DNA from: Takakia lepidozioides
Taxonomy: Eukaryota > Streptophyta > Takakiopsida > Takakiales > Takakiaceae
Direction: 5' to 3'
NCBI GenBank assembly: GCA_030704615.1
Contig: CM060731.1
Coordinates: forward strand, 65,328,756 to 65,392,755
DNA: 64,000 bases
The first letter of the stretch is position 1, and every line of letters starts with the position of its first letter. Shown here one piece after another: positions 23,470-36,423 of this stretch. Under the pieces are notes generated by a model. That model did no database searches, was not told where the DNA came from, and saw only the letters and a list, made by a program, of their open reading frames with translations. The translations under genes and the position numbers were made by a program.

Positions 23470-23691
23470 CTCAGCAAATAACGCAACGCCAGCTTCGCGA
23501 GAGGGTTCTTCACTGTCACAGAGCACACCATCCATATCCGGTAGCAGGCCCCGCACAGTAGACCGCTGCTTCTCAGCCTCTGAAACACTAACCTCCTGCG
23601 TACTGCTCGCATAATTCAGGGGACGCTCTCTATCCCCTCCAACTCTCTTGTGCACCGAGATTTCGCGCTTACCAAGATGTGGGCAGCTCAT
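23470..23691 (-). pseudogene. HAD-domain fragment resembling SOQ1 exon 1
   Basis: The minus-strand frame reads RGLLPDMDGVLCDSEEPSRE then AGVALFAE, followed by a gttgct donor. This matches the start of the haloacid-dehalogenase domain of the chloroplast protein SOQ1 (usually LLFDMDGVLCNSEEPSR), with Pro instead of Phe before the DxD motif. No following exon (the GTGEA... part) is found downstream. It is therefore a gene fragment, lying next to the SNF2 pseudogene on the same strand. A different HAD protein is possible. Confidence 0.55.
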
Positions 23692-24672
23692 GGGCTTGCA
23701 CCCAAAATGCAGGCTACACTTTGCTCATCTATAATCTCTGCAAGTATGTGGAATAAGATATGGTGGGCACGGCCGCATCGGTCGAATGTAATGACAATGC
23801 GGACGAACAGGGACACAGAGCGCCATAGCTGCGAAGCTGCTCCCAGGCAAAGAGCTCAATATCACAGCTGGTGCTGTGGCATCTTGCGGAACAGAATATC
23901 CACTGTGGATAGAATATTCCTGTTATGGATCCATACAGGGTATTGATTGACTGGGCTACAATAGCAGGCAGAGTCCAGCATTCTATGGATCGATCGCGGA
24001 AGTTGCAGGGCAGCTAGGGCATTGACGTGGTCACAGATCGCTTGTCTGACTCGTATGCATTCACGTCGATTGCTGCAGCATCGAGTCCTTGTTGTCGGAC
24101 CGGTGTGGTGAGCATCACTGGTTTCCGTCATTGGACAGGACGATGTACCTGACTGCTCTGAGAGATGGACTGCCTCTTGTGTAATCTCACCGCACATAGG
24201 ATTCCATCCATGTCCGCGGTGGACATGCTCGTTTTAGGGTAGAGGCTTGTTGTTGGGTCTGGATCCAGACTGGGGTGATCATCTTTGGTTGAATTTCCTC
24301 GTGTTTAGTTCGCATGTAGCCTTCTCAATATGAGTTGTCGAATGCCTCGATATCGCCCTCTTTGTGCTTTTTGGGTCATCTTTTGAAAAGGTTCGCGATT
24401 TTGTATGAAACTCCTTTGGCAGGACGGCCGAGATTCCGTGACTTCACAATTCACACTCTCTCCATCACCCTGTGACGTTTCAGCTAGGTACTCTGTTTGG
24501 AAGTTTGCACTTTCGAACCCTGTTGGAGCCATCATGGTGAATAGAACTGATTGTTGTCAGCTTCAAGAAGGCCCCGCGCGGAAATAAATGTAGTTTGTGC
24601 GATTGTGGTGGTATCTCTTTTAGTCGGATCGATTTGGTACTTAGGTCAGTGGACAGAGACAGAGACAGCGAG
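23692..24672. other. Upstream region of the RIN2-like gene
   Basis: No firm gene. A 75-codon minus frame at 24305-24535 (MAPTGFESANFQTEYLAETS) is divergent to the ligase gene and unrecognised. The stretch just before 24673 should contain the promoter and 5' UTR of the ligase gene; I see no clear TATA box. Confidence 0.4.
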
Positions 24673-27600
24673 ATGGGGGGCGGATATGGGCCACTTGTTG
24701 CGTTGTATACAGCATTGAGCATAGGCGGAATCGCGTGGAGAATCAACTCGGCATTGCAGAATGCTCTCCCAGAGGAAGTTGCGTCTGAGAAACGAGCTTG
24801 GGATCCCGTAGAGGCTGCTCGTGTACTACAATCACTCCTACAATCCTCGGTCACCGTCGGTCTCCTTGGCAATCTGATGGCGAACTTTTTCCTTCTCATC
24901 GCACTTTTGACGAAGGTGGGTTCTCTCTGGTGGTTCTCTGGAATCTTCTGATTCCTGTCATTTTCTGAAAATGAGATTCATAATCTTCAGCGTGTACCTC
25001 ACAAAACTTATTTGAAAGAGAATCCCTGAAAGTGATGACTGATCCCGAATTTAGTGGTTGAAGTTGAATTCTAAGTTGGTTCTTGTATAGCGGGAGATAG
25101 AGAAGCCAACCAAGGGTGTGAGCACCAGCTCGACATGATAGGAGATTTGAAGTCTAGACAGGTCATTGCTTTTGGAAATGGTTCAGGACTCCAAAAGTGT
25201 GAGGGAGCAGGAAGATATAAGACCGATTAATGAAGAGAATTGGCATCTGGCTGAGATGGAACCTAGCACGGCAGAGCCCAGTTATGGCCTCAGGTGGAGA
25301 TTCTACACATGAAGAGGGACACCTGGCATATCAATTTTTGGGATTGACAAAATTAAATGCAGCAGCCCCTATCAGGCCTTGAAGTCATCTTGCCTGACCC
25401 TGAAGCAGGAAACATTATATGATCCTGTGTTTCATAAACTTGTTGGAGGATGAGACTCCCACACCCTACCCTACCATCATTACTAAGGATTTGGAGATGG
25501 GAGAATTAGCTGTTTGTCACTGGAAAGGGGCACTTTGTAGCTTGTGGATATAGTGGTTGCTTGTGACTCTAGGGAACTGAAAGCACTAATGGGAAGACAC
25601 ATGTGCAGACCATTTTCTTTGGTCAGCTTTCTCTAATAGAGACACAGAAGGTGGTGGAGCGTCTCATCAACTACATACTTTTCAAGGTGAATGTCAGACC
25701 TTCTGTTGTGTCTTACATCTAATATAACGTATTCTAAGACTAATCGACTAGGCTTTTCATGCCAGCTCAGCTTCTGGAACAACCAAAATCTACCCCCTCT
25801 CAATTTGCAGGTATTAAACACATTTCTCCTGAGCTGTTGAGATAGCTAGCCCAAAGATTGTGCGAACCTATAAACTGATAACTTATAAGTCCAGTCTACT
25901 GTGCTCTTGCGCAGTGCTGTAGTTAGGGCATCAAACTGCCAGTGACCTGTAACTGGATTGTTATTGACTGTGCGGAAGCACTGTCACAGATTTTGGGCTG
26001 AGGTCCCACATGCCGGTGAGTAGAAGTCTCATAAAAGGCTTGATGTCCTGTGGCACAATATCCTCAAGGAGTACTTCTCTTCTGTTCTTTCAAAGTGGGG
26101 AGGTTACACTCCCAACGCCAGTCAATATGCCAACCTTCAGCTTTCTTCGATTCTTCTCTTGTGTTCTTTAAAGGGGGGAGGTTACAGTCCCGACGCCCGT
26201 CAACATTTCCAACATCCAGCTTTCTTTGATTCTGTCTTTGTGTATATGCATGAGAGAACTATTCTGCCATTCCCTCACCGTATGTCATGTTATAATGGCT
26301 TGAGAAGCCATTCTGATGGAACACTGGAATGAGTGCTTGAAGAGTGGTGTTTCGTGTACATGCAGGCATGCTCAACACTCTATATTGTATTTTGGGTGGG
26401 GATGATGGCAGGGTCTGTTTCTTACATGGGTGGTGCGGCCAGAGATGCTGCAGATTGCAGTCTGGCTTGCTTGGTTTGCTGTCCTTGGCTTTCTCAAGGT
26501 GGGATGATCTGTGCTCCTCTTGTCCTTCAAAGCAGAGCTTGTGAGTGCACATGATAGGGGAATGCAGGGCATGGTTCTGAAGGGAGTGGGCAAGTGCATG
26601 CAGATGTTCCAAGGCCTGGCGAGGGACCGCTTGGAACGGTTAAATTCATCCCCAACTGCAACTATGCTAGCTCACATGCGCGTATTTGCGGTTCTTTTAC
26701 TAGTACTTCTAATCGACTTGTTTTGGTAACTCCCTGCTGTCTCTTCCTGTTCATGTCATTGTGAAGCTTAATGCAGTAGGTGAAGAGGTTTGTTCATGGT
26801 GGTACAGCATTGGGACCTAGTGCTGTGGAGATCTCCATTCTTCTAATTTCAAACACAAAAGTACAGGGGAGGATTATAGATGTGAAGTTTTCTATGTCTG
26901 CAATCACCTCCCTTCAGTGGACTCTCTTTGATGTATTGCTCTTATTCCAGAGGTAAAACAGTAGAAGTTGGGGATGCAAAGGCATCCCTCCAATTTTGTA
27001 TGTGGTATTCATTCTCCCCACAACTTGTTCCAAAGGGATGTTTACATGCATGGTTGGACAATTGCATAAGCATGGAGGACTATCATGGATGATACAGGAT
27101 GCAGCTGTGCATGATGGTCTTTAAGGACACTGGCACCAGCACGTTTTTGCTACTTCTATTTGAGCCTCTCAGCATTGCGATTGATACTTTGCAGGTGACT
27201 GTCACCATCCCCCTCCCCGCCCGCCCCCTCCTCTGCTCCATTATTTGTTTCCTTTTCTAGCTCTGGTGTTTCCTTTAGTTGACCTGTAAAGGGAAGCATT
27301 TATCCTGGCTCATGGAATCTTGTACAGGTTCTATGAAGGTGGGATTGACAGTCGGAAAGGTTGGTTTGGCAGGCAGTCATAGTGCATGGCATGCAGCTGC
27401 TGGATACATGGCAACGGCACAGCTTGGATGTGTCATCACAAACCTCAGGGTTGCAGCCTTCTGAAAGGTCTGCTGCAGGTGTGTCCCGCGCTCACTTCCT
27501 AGAATTATGCCAGTGAAGAATATTGGCCAGCTGTGCAGGTGCCATCACTGTCTAGTTTAAATGAGTGTGGTCCTGGTGAACATGTACGCCAAGATTTTAT

Positions 27601-30600
27601 GACTGAAAAGTTATGTGTTGGCTATAGCTAAAGCCCTTACTGGCATGGGCAGCATGGTGGTGCCACAGTTGTTTCTCTTGTGTATAAATTGTATTCTTTG
27701 TAGAATCTTTTGAAAATTACTCGTCATGAAGGTCAACAGTCTATGGCATCACTTCCAAGTAACCTGCATAACTTCAGATTTGGGAGGACTGTAATTTGAG
27801 CAGGTTGAAGTGTTGACACCAAGTTTTCTGCTAGTTGCCACTGTTTAGGATACTTGTGACCATGTTTCATTATGTGATACTGCCCTCCTGGGGTGGGAGG
27901 TGTAGAGTTCTGGCCCTTGGAAGAGAGTGAAGGTTGAAGAGGACTGGTGCAATGCAGGCGCAGCATGGGAATGGCGGGGAAGTGTGGTCCGGAACTGCAG
28001 CTTTATGATGGACATTGTCAGCTTGCTTCTTGCCCTAGGCCACTGTGTCCATATCTGGTGGCTCCGCGGTCTTGCATTTCAAGTGGTCGATGCTATTCTC
28101 TTCCTGAACTTGCGGGTGCGTGAGGGAGCCTTTTCCTTTCTGTTGGGTGGACGATTTATGAAAGGGATAGTTTGGGAGCTGAATGGTCAGCAGTGTTCAT
28201 CATGCTGTATAGTTAAGGGTATGGAGCATAGATGCAGATTGGGCAACCAAGGCAAATGGTCACCAACAAGTGGTGCTGCTGGCAGGCACTGTTAACTGCA
28301 ATATCAAAAAGGATCAAGGGGTTCATGAAACTGCGGGCAGACATGACTACTTTGCAAGGAGCCCTACCTGATGCTACGGCAAATGAGCTTCTCGCGTATG
28401 AAGATGATTGTGCCATCTGCAAGGTTTGTTGCACTTCTTTCTGGTGTCTTAGGCTCACAAAGCAGGTGTATCTGTCAGAATGTCTGAGCAGGGGTAGGTG
28501 TGGTTGACAGGAGCCAATGGCGAGGGCTAAAAGGCTACCATGTGCACATCTCTTCCATCTGTCTTGCTTGCGATCTTGGTAAGCCTTAATCTGTAAATGC
28601 CTCTTCCAAGTTACAGAGCTAGCAAAGCACGCATGCTTACTTAAGACATAAGGAAAGACTGGCTGAGCAACTATTTGTCCCAGTTTGTTGCAACAGTCTC
28701 TTGTAATCCCGAGATTTAGTTTTCTTTTGGGAATTCCTGTCAGTTCTGCATTCCGTGCTTGTTTGTAGAAACTGTGGCAGATGGAGGATGGCTGCAGGTT
28801 GGATCATGGGTTGGCAGAAACCAATCCCTTGTAATTCCGAGCATTTAGTTTTATTTTGGGAATTCATGTCCGTTCTGCATTCCGGGCACACTTGCTGGTA
28901 GAAACTGTGGCAGATGGAGGATGGCTGCAGGTTGGATCAAGGGCTGGCAGAAACCTATTCCTGCCCAACCTGCCGTAGGCCCCTATTTATGGGTGGCTCC
29001 AGGATGACGACACCAAGTCCTCGGTCCTTTGTGGACGTGCCTACTACCCTCCCTGGCATCGGTGAGCGGCAGGCTCAGGAGCAACAGCAACTCACTAGTG
29101 TGCCTGTGCCCTCCCCGGTGCCTCTACCTTTGTCAAGCCCGCACTGGAATGCCCCAGTGACCAACTCTTGGAGGTAGGTTTTGCTGCTTCTTTGTCTTGG
29201 AGCAAGGAATATGGCTTGCTGAGTTCTAAGGTTTTTATCTACTGGCAGTCATAGATTTTCTCCAACCATGCAATTTCAACAGAGTATCTTTTGTATTCAG
29301 GCAAAGAGTCACTGAAGCCGTGATGCCAAACTGAGATAGGGAGTGGGGAGTCTGAGATGCTGCCAAGATACTAGAGCTACAGCGCTGGATCCTCATTGTA
29401 GTTGCTTTGCAGATTGTTGAGAGCGGGTGAAGAAGCACTCTGTAAAGGCTAGATCTATGTAACTGTATCCAGTGCTTGTGAGCTTATCCCTAAGACAAAT
29501 GGATGCACGTGGTGCACAATAGGACACCTGCCTGTAGTTTTTGCAACAATTACAAGTGTCTGTCCAGAACGTGGTGATACCCTTAAGCCAGCACATGCCA
29601 ATCGGTGGATAAATCACAGTTCTGGGCTGATGTTCCACTTATTGACAAAGTGTTCACTGAACTGCAGTGTTTAACACATTGCTGACTCTCCAAATTTTTG
29701 AGGCTGGCTCTGTCTTTATAACAGGAGATGGGACTGTCAACTGCCCCTGATAGGAAGGAGGGTGTTTGGTGCAGGGGCAATGGGGGGGAAGCAGCCTGGG
29801 CAGGAGTGGTAGGGGCAGCAACAGGGGAGGGTGATGGTGCCTCAGCAGAGGCAGCAGTAGCAGCAGGTGGCCTAGGACGCGTACATATGATGATGAGGCA
29901 GCTTTCAGGAACAGCAGGGCGTGGCCACGGACCTGTGGATGAGACCTGGGGCTGGTGGCCTTTTGGCGAGAGCAGTGCACCGGCAGGCAGGCGCAGTAGA
30001 GGGGACACAGCTGCTACTCCACAACGACGTAGTAGTGCCACCAGTACATCGGAGCTGGGCTCCCACATAGATGCGCGGATGACAGGGATGGTGAGCATGG
30101 TCCGTGAGGTGTTGCCTCACATTCCGGATGAGCTCATTACACAGGTTTGTGTTCCCCTCATCTCTGGGACGTTGTTCTCCATTGCAGTTAACCCTTAAAT
30201 GCCTGAAGCAGTTTTCACCGTCTCCCGAAAAATCATGACCCTTTCTCAGTAAATGATATTTGTCTCCCTGAATTTCAGTCCCGTGGAAAACTGACTGTTT
30301 CAAATTCATCCCATCCACCCCACCTCCCACCACCAAAAACTGCAGTGCAATCCATCCACAAAACCACCAGAGCACAATGTCAGAACCTGGATCAAAAGTC
30401 GATTGACAGTACAAATAGAGACCCAAAAAAAGCAGTGTACCAGCTGTACATCCATGGGAATGGTTTTTTTTCTGTTTTTTGGAGAGTCACCAGAATTATG
30501 TGCCCGACTTCATATCTGACCTGCCTTGAAATTCCCAGATTTTTCTGACAACAGAGGGTCTTTTGTAGTGATAAATGTGGGGGTAAAAATGAACCCCTCT

Positions 30601-31254
30601 TTTTGGGCAGTGATGAAATCATACTAGAACAATTCAGATAAAAACTGAGACCGTTAAAATCCTGATTCCTCCGGTCCAGCCTCTGTTTGCATTCATGTCA
30701 CTCCCAGTCAAAACTTCCAACCAATGGGATAAATGCAGGGGTCTTTTTTAGACCCCTGCCTGCCTTTCAGGCCCTAAGTAGCGTGCCGGCCTACTACCTC
30801 CCTCATTGTTGGCCTGTTGTTTCCCGAGGTGGATCCACCCTGTGTCATCATGTCAGGCTACCCTCCCTGAAATCAAGGGTTTGTGGGCCCACTCCTTCCC
30901 TATCAGCACGGACCCAAAAGTGGCAGTGGTCGATAGTTGCCAGCCGTGCAATCTCACGCATGTGAGGAGGACCTCAACTAGCTCTCAGGCTGTAGCACCC
31001 TACAGCCAACAGAATTGCCTCTGGAAATTGTGCCACGGGGAAGATGACTGGATTTCCAGTAGAACAAGTCCAACCTGGGTGAAATTGGACTTAACTACAG
31101 GTAGATCTGCGGTCCCCAGCTAACCTGACCGACCCGGGTCGCTTAGTCGTTTAGGGGTTAAATACTAGCATGTTTGGAATTGATCTTGCCCTTTTGGTTG
31201 CAGGACCTGCGGCGGACAAATTCTGTGACTGCCACTGTGAACAATCTTCTGTAG
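24673..31254 (+). CDS. RIN2/RIN3-like membrane RING-CUE E3 ubiquitin ligase
   Basis: Twelve exons join in phase to a 586-aa protein: 24673-24915, 25609-25686, 26412-26498, 26604-26725, 27098-27194, 27373-27478, 27958-28115, 28286-28423, 28511-28578, 28931-29173, 29775-30144, 31204-31254. All introns are GT-AG. The N-terminal half has several membrane segments (LVALYTALSIGGIAW, ANFFLLIALLT, VFAVLLLVLLIDLFW, FLLLLFEPLSIAI, MMDIVSLLLALG) as in AMFR/gp78-like ligases. A RING-H2 finger uses C339, C342, C354, H356, H359, C362, C377, C380. The C-terminal CUE-like region reads MVSMVREVLPHIPDEL and the protein ends TVNNLL. Length and exon content match Arabidopsis RIN2/RIN3 (about 578 aa), which act in RPM1-linked immune signalling; the same role here is inferred. 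The acceptor of exon 11 could also be at 29745 (29 codons... differing by 29 nt and in phase only with 29775 or 29746 starts), so the linker length is uncertain. Confidence 0.9.
26083..26240. repeat. 79-bp tandem duplication in intron 2 of the ligase gene
   Basis: tgttcttt(c)aaag followed by ggggaggttaca(c/g)tccc and cagctttctt(c/t)gatt starts at 26083 and at 26162. Both copies are intronic. Confidence 0.85.
28700..28945. repeat. ~130-bp tandem duplication spanning the exon 10 acceptor
   Basis: The block from ttgtaat(c/t)ccgag through gaaactgtggcagatggagg to ctgcaggttggatca occurs at about 28700-28808 and 28829-28940. It duplicates the last intron bases and first 40 or so bases of RING exon 10. 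Using the upstream acceptor would read WLDHGLAETNPL and stop. Confidence 0.85.
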
Positions 31255-34200
31255 GTTGGAAGTCAGTTGTTCACACATGGATGATGCTGCTAACCATGGA
31301 GAAAGCTTTCATGTGGGAGTTGCATCACTGTGCATTGGTTAATAGGACATGCAATTGGCAGCAGTGTTTGAGTGCATAGTCTGGAGATTAAAACCGTAAC
31401 TACCTTCTGGCGCTCAAAAGGATAAGTTGGCTCTGGTTCCAAGCAAGTTATGACCAGCATGACTAGCTGGGAATGGCTGTTAAAGAGTATCCTTGTTGAC
31501 AGTCTTTTCGAGGGTGCCTGTAAACACTGAACCAAGGTGAGCTAGAGGTAACTGCCACTGTTCTTGCCAGTAACACTTGCACATGCTTGTACACATAGAT
31601 CTATCTACAGAGATGCCTTCGTAGTTTTCAGGCCAATATACCATTACGCCAGAAAAGGAATTAAAACCTTGTTGTCAATCCTGGTATGAGGAGAAATATG
31701 GAGCTGTTCAGCCATGAATAGATTACTTGTCAGTTCAGATTGTAGTATTGGCAACCACTGGGGTAAGGTAGGTGTGTGGACCTCTAACAGCTCTAGTAAT
31801 GGCTTCTATCTAGAGCTCACTTGGAGGACATGGCACAAGAGTGTTCGTGTCAATTTGGGACAGCCACCAGGTATTGTAGGATATGATGGAGAGACTGATT
31901 TCAAACCAGGTACCCAACAATGACACAGTAGCAAGTGGAGTGCAGGGCTTACGGATCTGCATGGGCCTCACAGTGGTAATGGTGGTAAGAGAGACATCAA
32001 GTTTAGTGAAGTATGATGTACCCTCACTCGGATGCCTTGTACATAACTTGAGCAGCCCTGAATTGTCTGTTGATAAGAAAAAAATTGCAGTTGATCTTTG
32101 TGGTTGTCTTCGTCTGGATCATTGGGCATGCTTAAGTTGTTTGCAGAGGCCCATACAAACCTCAGGAAAGGAAGCGTTACTATTTGTTGGGGAAAATCAG
32201 GCTTCATACAGTGTCCAAAATAGAATGGTGCTGACAGGGATTTAAAAGGACCTCTTGTTTTGAGGCTCATCCTCCCAGATTCTTCATAGGTTGTTTGTAG
32301 ATTGCAGATTGCATAGTTAAACATTAAATTCTTTCAAGTCTTGGACTTGCAAAAGATCTACCCACCCTTTCTGGGGTGCCCAGCACCAAGTCCAAATGTG
32401 ATTGACTTGGTGAATGACTCATACCAGTTTCAAAGACTGTTGGTAATGAAGTGAACTCTATCCCTGTGAGTAATCTTCGAGGTCTGGCATGAACTACTGT
32501 GGGTTTACATTTCCAGGAAACACTCGAGTTTTATTTACATGTTCAGAGCTATAAGGCAAACCAGCTGAGCAATTTTGTACTACAGTGAAGACGTCAGGAT
32601 GCAGTTTGAAATGATCCTAGAAGCATGCAGTTGCAGTTGGGACTTTCAGCCATGTCTCCAACGTAAGAATTGAAGACAAGCAGCCACCATCATGGTTCCA
32701 TCACCTCGAATTTTGGAGATTGCTTCTGCAGAGAGAGATGGGTTAGCTAGCTGTGCAGGCTTTACTTGGAAAGCTTGGATCATCATGGTAAGAACGGTTG
32801 CAATAGTGCGGGTCGGATCTCGAACAATCTCGAAAGCTTCTGCTGGTACACAATCCAGTATTCGGAGAAGTGATCTACAAATGTGCGGAAGGTGAGGTTG
32901 GGAGATGCGGCCAGCACGGACAGTGCACATGAACGGCCGGTCCTTCTGCCATGAAAGCATCACGTGCCATCTCACAGCCTGCCTCTAACCGCCCCTCCCA
33001 TGCTTCTTTACGAGTGGCCATCCCTCTGCCGCCACAGTGTCAGCAGGACTCACGGGGAGAGACTCACATGTTGACCATTTAAACACACCTGCCTGGGCTG
33101 CTGAGAGGACAGCGCCCATCTCCAATGAGAAGGCAATTGTCTCTCCCTGGTACGTACTCGCAACATTGAGGCGCAGATGAGTGTGGACGGCGGTGAGCAA
33201 GTGTGGCTACCACGCTTGGCGCGTTACTGCCAAGCATATCTTATCTGCGAAACATTTTGTGGCTTTGCAGATTCCCTGCCCCCTTCGTTTCCAGAATTGT
33301 TCCCTCTCCATAGCACGAGTGGGCTTTATGCTTGTACTGGGCCAGGGCGGCTCCTTTCGAGGACAAGGATTATCAAGGACACCAATCGTCCATATGGTCG
33401 GCGCATTGACCATCTAACATCCTTCCAGCACTTGCATATCACAAGATAACCGACTTTTCCACCGACACGGGACATGAATCAGCGAGCAATCACGTAACTC
33501 AAGGAACTTGGACAGAAGTAAGTGTAGTGAAAGAGAGATGGTGCAGGGAGTTAGTTGGGGATTGCCCAGATGCAGGCCTTACTATCATCTTCCTCTTCCC
33601 ATCAAGTTCCATCATTTTATGGAGCTGTGGATCCGCAGGTTTTAGTCCTGCTGTTCACACCTCAATTCCTCAACAGATTAACCACAAATCGGAGAGTACG
33701 AGGTCAAGGTAGTAGTCGTCACCCTTTTTCATATGACAAGCACAGATACGTCCAATACTTTGACCTCGTTGGGACCATCGCAAATACAGCTAAACTGAAA
33801 TCGTCATGCTCAATGTAAAGATAACTTTGAATGCTCCTCTCAGCAGTGACGAGGCTTGACGTTTGTGCGTCAGACATGTTGTCAATTGTCGGTGCTTTGG
33901 AAAATCTCCCATGGGGGGTTGGCCTGTCATTGATGTAGATGGTTACGTCGTCACTAAATCTAGCACACGGGCGAACAATGTAGATGCTCATTGGTGAAAT
34001 CAGCAGATACAGTTGTGCACATCAAATCGCAGCTTGTGGGTCAAATACCTTGGCGGATTTGAGAATCCAGATTACAGTTATTAGTAGTATGTTATGTCAA
34101 GATTTCTGCCTTCTCGACCTCTCATTCCACAACCATGAATCCAACGAACAACAGCATTCATAATCTTGACAACGTTGCATTTCATGATGCATACTACGCC

Positions 34201-34900
34201 TGGCCGTGTTCTCTCAATCCCGATGCACTCCCAACTTAAAAAAACACACGCACAAATCAATCTCAACTTCTTAAAGTCATTCTCAATGCCCAAGTCCAAA
34301 ATCAAATTAGCCAACAAAAGTTGGAGCTTCAGATTAGATTAATGCAGGTTTACCGAGGTAGGTGCAGCCTCAAATCAAGTCAGGGGCCGATATCGCCCAG
34401 ACACATCGATGACAAAGCCGTGTTTCTAACTGGAAAATTTCCCTACTCAAATCTACTCTCTACTCAAAGTTTCCTGCCTCTAACGGCCGTGTTTTTAAGT
34501 GGAAAATTTCCGTGCCTCTGCTAGATGTATCAAACTAGTCTGGTCGGCATAGCCTACGAATGGCTGCAGACATTGGGCTAAACTGTTAACTGATGTGTCG
34601 TCTTTCTTTACGCCCGCCCTCCCGCAGCAAACTGAAGAGTACGATCTGCCTCAACGGCAATCATGTGGAAAGGTTCAGGCGCAGGAGGTGCTGGCGATTC
34701 TATGCGTGGCTGCTATACATATTACAGCCCCCTCTTCCCCTCAAAAAACAACGGTTCGGCCCCTAATCCATAACCGAAAAGCATCCCGCGACCTTGGTCA
34801 AACGACACCCATCATCAAATGCTTACGCACTTCAGGCTCCATAACAAATGATACCCATAGCGTTCCAGTCCATGAAGGTGAGGAGGAAAGGGGTGACCAA
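31255..34900. other. 3' flank and intergenic region with a coding-like minus-strand patch
   Basis: No complete gene is supported. On the minus strand 32646-33200 looks coding in shifting frames: VHTHLRLNVASTYQGETIAF, GWPLVKKHGRGG, ALSVLAASPNLTFRTFVDHF, and QAFQVKPAQLANPSLSAEAI with SKIRGDGTMMVAACLQFLRW. I do not recognise the family; it could be a decayed gene. At 34418 and 34487 a short direct repeat (gccgtgttt, tggaaaatttcc) occurs. Confidence 0.35.
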
Positions 34901-35299
34901 TTATAGCCAAAGAGCTCCGGCTTCCTTCAATTGGGGGACAAGGGCGCCACTAATGTGGGCTGCCATGACCCGATCGAGGCCCCCCAGCAGCTTCCCACCA
35001 ACGAACACGGCTGGCACAGCCTGTGCCTCCCCAACCAAGCGCATCAGCGCCTTCTCCATGTCAGCACCATCGCTCTGCTCGTCTAACTCGTACACGGTAG
35101 GCCCAACACCCAGGCTGCAGAAAAGACGCTTCACGACATGACACATGCAGCACCCACTCTGGCTAAATACCACCACAGCATTCTCGGTGGCCAACCTCTC
35201 CACCAACTCCATCGCCTCGGCCACCTCATCTTGCTGCATTCCCCCATTACGACTCCCCATGTTGTTCATGTGTTGATACGAGTGCGTCTCGGTCTCCAT
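34901..35299 (-). CDS. CC-type (class III, ROXY-like) glutaredoxin
   Basis: A single-exon 132-aa protein starting METETHSYQH. The upstream in-frame leucine-rich extension is not used because glutaredoxins of this class begin shortly before the fold and this ATG gives the usual length. The active site is CCMC at residues 50-53 in VVFSQSGCCMC, the hallmark of the land-plant-specific class. AVPAVFVGGKLLGG carries the TVP-like cis-proline loop and GG glutathione-binding region. The last residues AGALWL match the C-terminal ALWL motif needed by ROXY proteins to work with TGA transcription factors. Probable role is redox control of TGA factors in development, nitrogen or stress signalling; acts in nucleus and cytosol. 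No intron, as usual for the class. Confidence 0.93.
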   Translation of the reverse strand: METETHSYQHMNNMGSRNGGMQQDEVAEAMELVERLATENAVVVFSQSGCCMCHVVKRLFCSLGVGPTVYELDEQSDGADMEKALMRLVGEAQAVPAVFVGGKLLGGLDRVMAAHISGALVPQLKEAGALWL

Positions 35300-36423
35300 G
35301 CTGCCCGCCGCCTCGACAAGACAACCTTCAAAAAGGCGAAGCAGAGGAGGACAAGAAAAAAAGGCAACTCCTTTAAGCTGGAGACGAAGAGAGAACACGA
35401 GTCTCAACAAATTGCTCGGCACCCAAAAGACAAGGCTTTGACACACTGCAACAAAACACAAGGCTTTAACACTGAGAGATGAAAGTCGCCAAGACAATGC
35501 CCATGATCGTCACGGCTCCAAGAAAGTGCAAGGCGTTTCCAATTTGTGATCTGATGTGAGACTAGAAAAGCCTGTGAAGTGCTCGCTCAATAAGTAGACA
35601 CCCCGCCGTTACAGCCTCCAATTGCTTTCCAGAGACGCGCTAGTGACAAGCACTTCTTGCCATCGCCACATTCCCACTCGCTTTGGACTTGATTACTCGG
35701 CTGTACTGCTGCTTTCTCCTGTCCTCCTTTCCACTCAAGTACTTGACGCTGTGTCAGACCCAGATCAGACAGTGGGTTATTTTTGTCGGAAAGCTCTCAC
35801 GCCTGCCTCCCTACAGTACCCCCCCTGTAGATCCACCTCCCCCCTCAAAAGAATTCCCCAGGATGGATTACCGACCCACACATCCTTCCCTCTCTCTCTT
35901 TCTCTCTCTCTTTATCTCCCTTTATCCCTCTCTACACTCTGTCTCTCTCCCTAAAGATTGAAGAAACCATAGCTCTGAGGGAGTGATGAGGGAGTGGCAG
36001 ATCTGGCACACGTGACAGCCACTCTCATACGCGAGCGCGGGGCGTGTGTCGGGCGCGTGCAGGCCATCCTTGGATCGCGCTACAACTCGTACACCGTCAT
36101 CTCGCACCTCTCCATCACCGCTGCTCTGCTCATCATACTCCCCCCTCCCTCTTTGCTAATATTACTTACCTCTGCTCTCTTCGTACTCCGCTGCTCTTTT
36201 TATATCTTATTTGTTTCTTCCTGCCGCCAAAACTTGGATCCTTTCCATTCTCGGATCCCTCCTCCCTCGCCTTCTTCCTCTTATTATTATTACACCCACC
36301 CTTTCTTTGAGTCCTGTGGTGGGAAGCTTGTTTCTGGGTTCAAATCTTGGTTGCATGCTTGCCTGGTGGTGGTGGAGTTGTAATTGTGATTAGCTGTTGA
36401 TGAATGAAATGGGGTTTTCTTTT
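35300..36423. other. Glutaredoxin upstream region and CT-rich tract
   Basis: Promoter/5' UTR of the glutaredoxin is expected here on the minus strand. A CT-rich microsatellite-like tract lies at about 35888-35950. Plus-strand open frames across it are low complexity. No other gene is seen. Confidence 0.45.

Noticed and set aside
34901-35497. 198-aa start for the glutaredoxin
   Set aside because: The extra N-terminus is leucine-rich UTR-like sequence; class III glutaredoxins are about 100-140 aa, fitting the ATG at 35299.
36330-36360. Second tRNA from a ggttcaaatc B-box-like string
   Set aside because: No A box, no cloverleaf stems.
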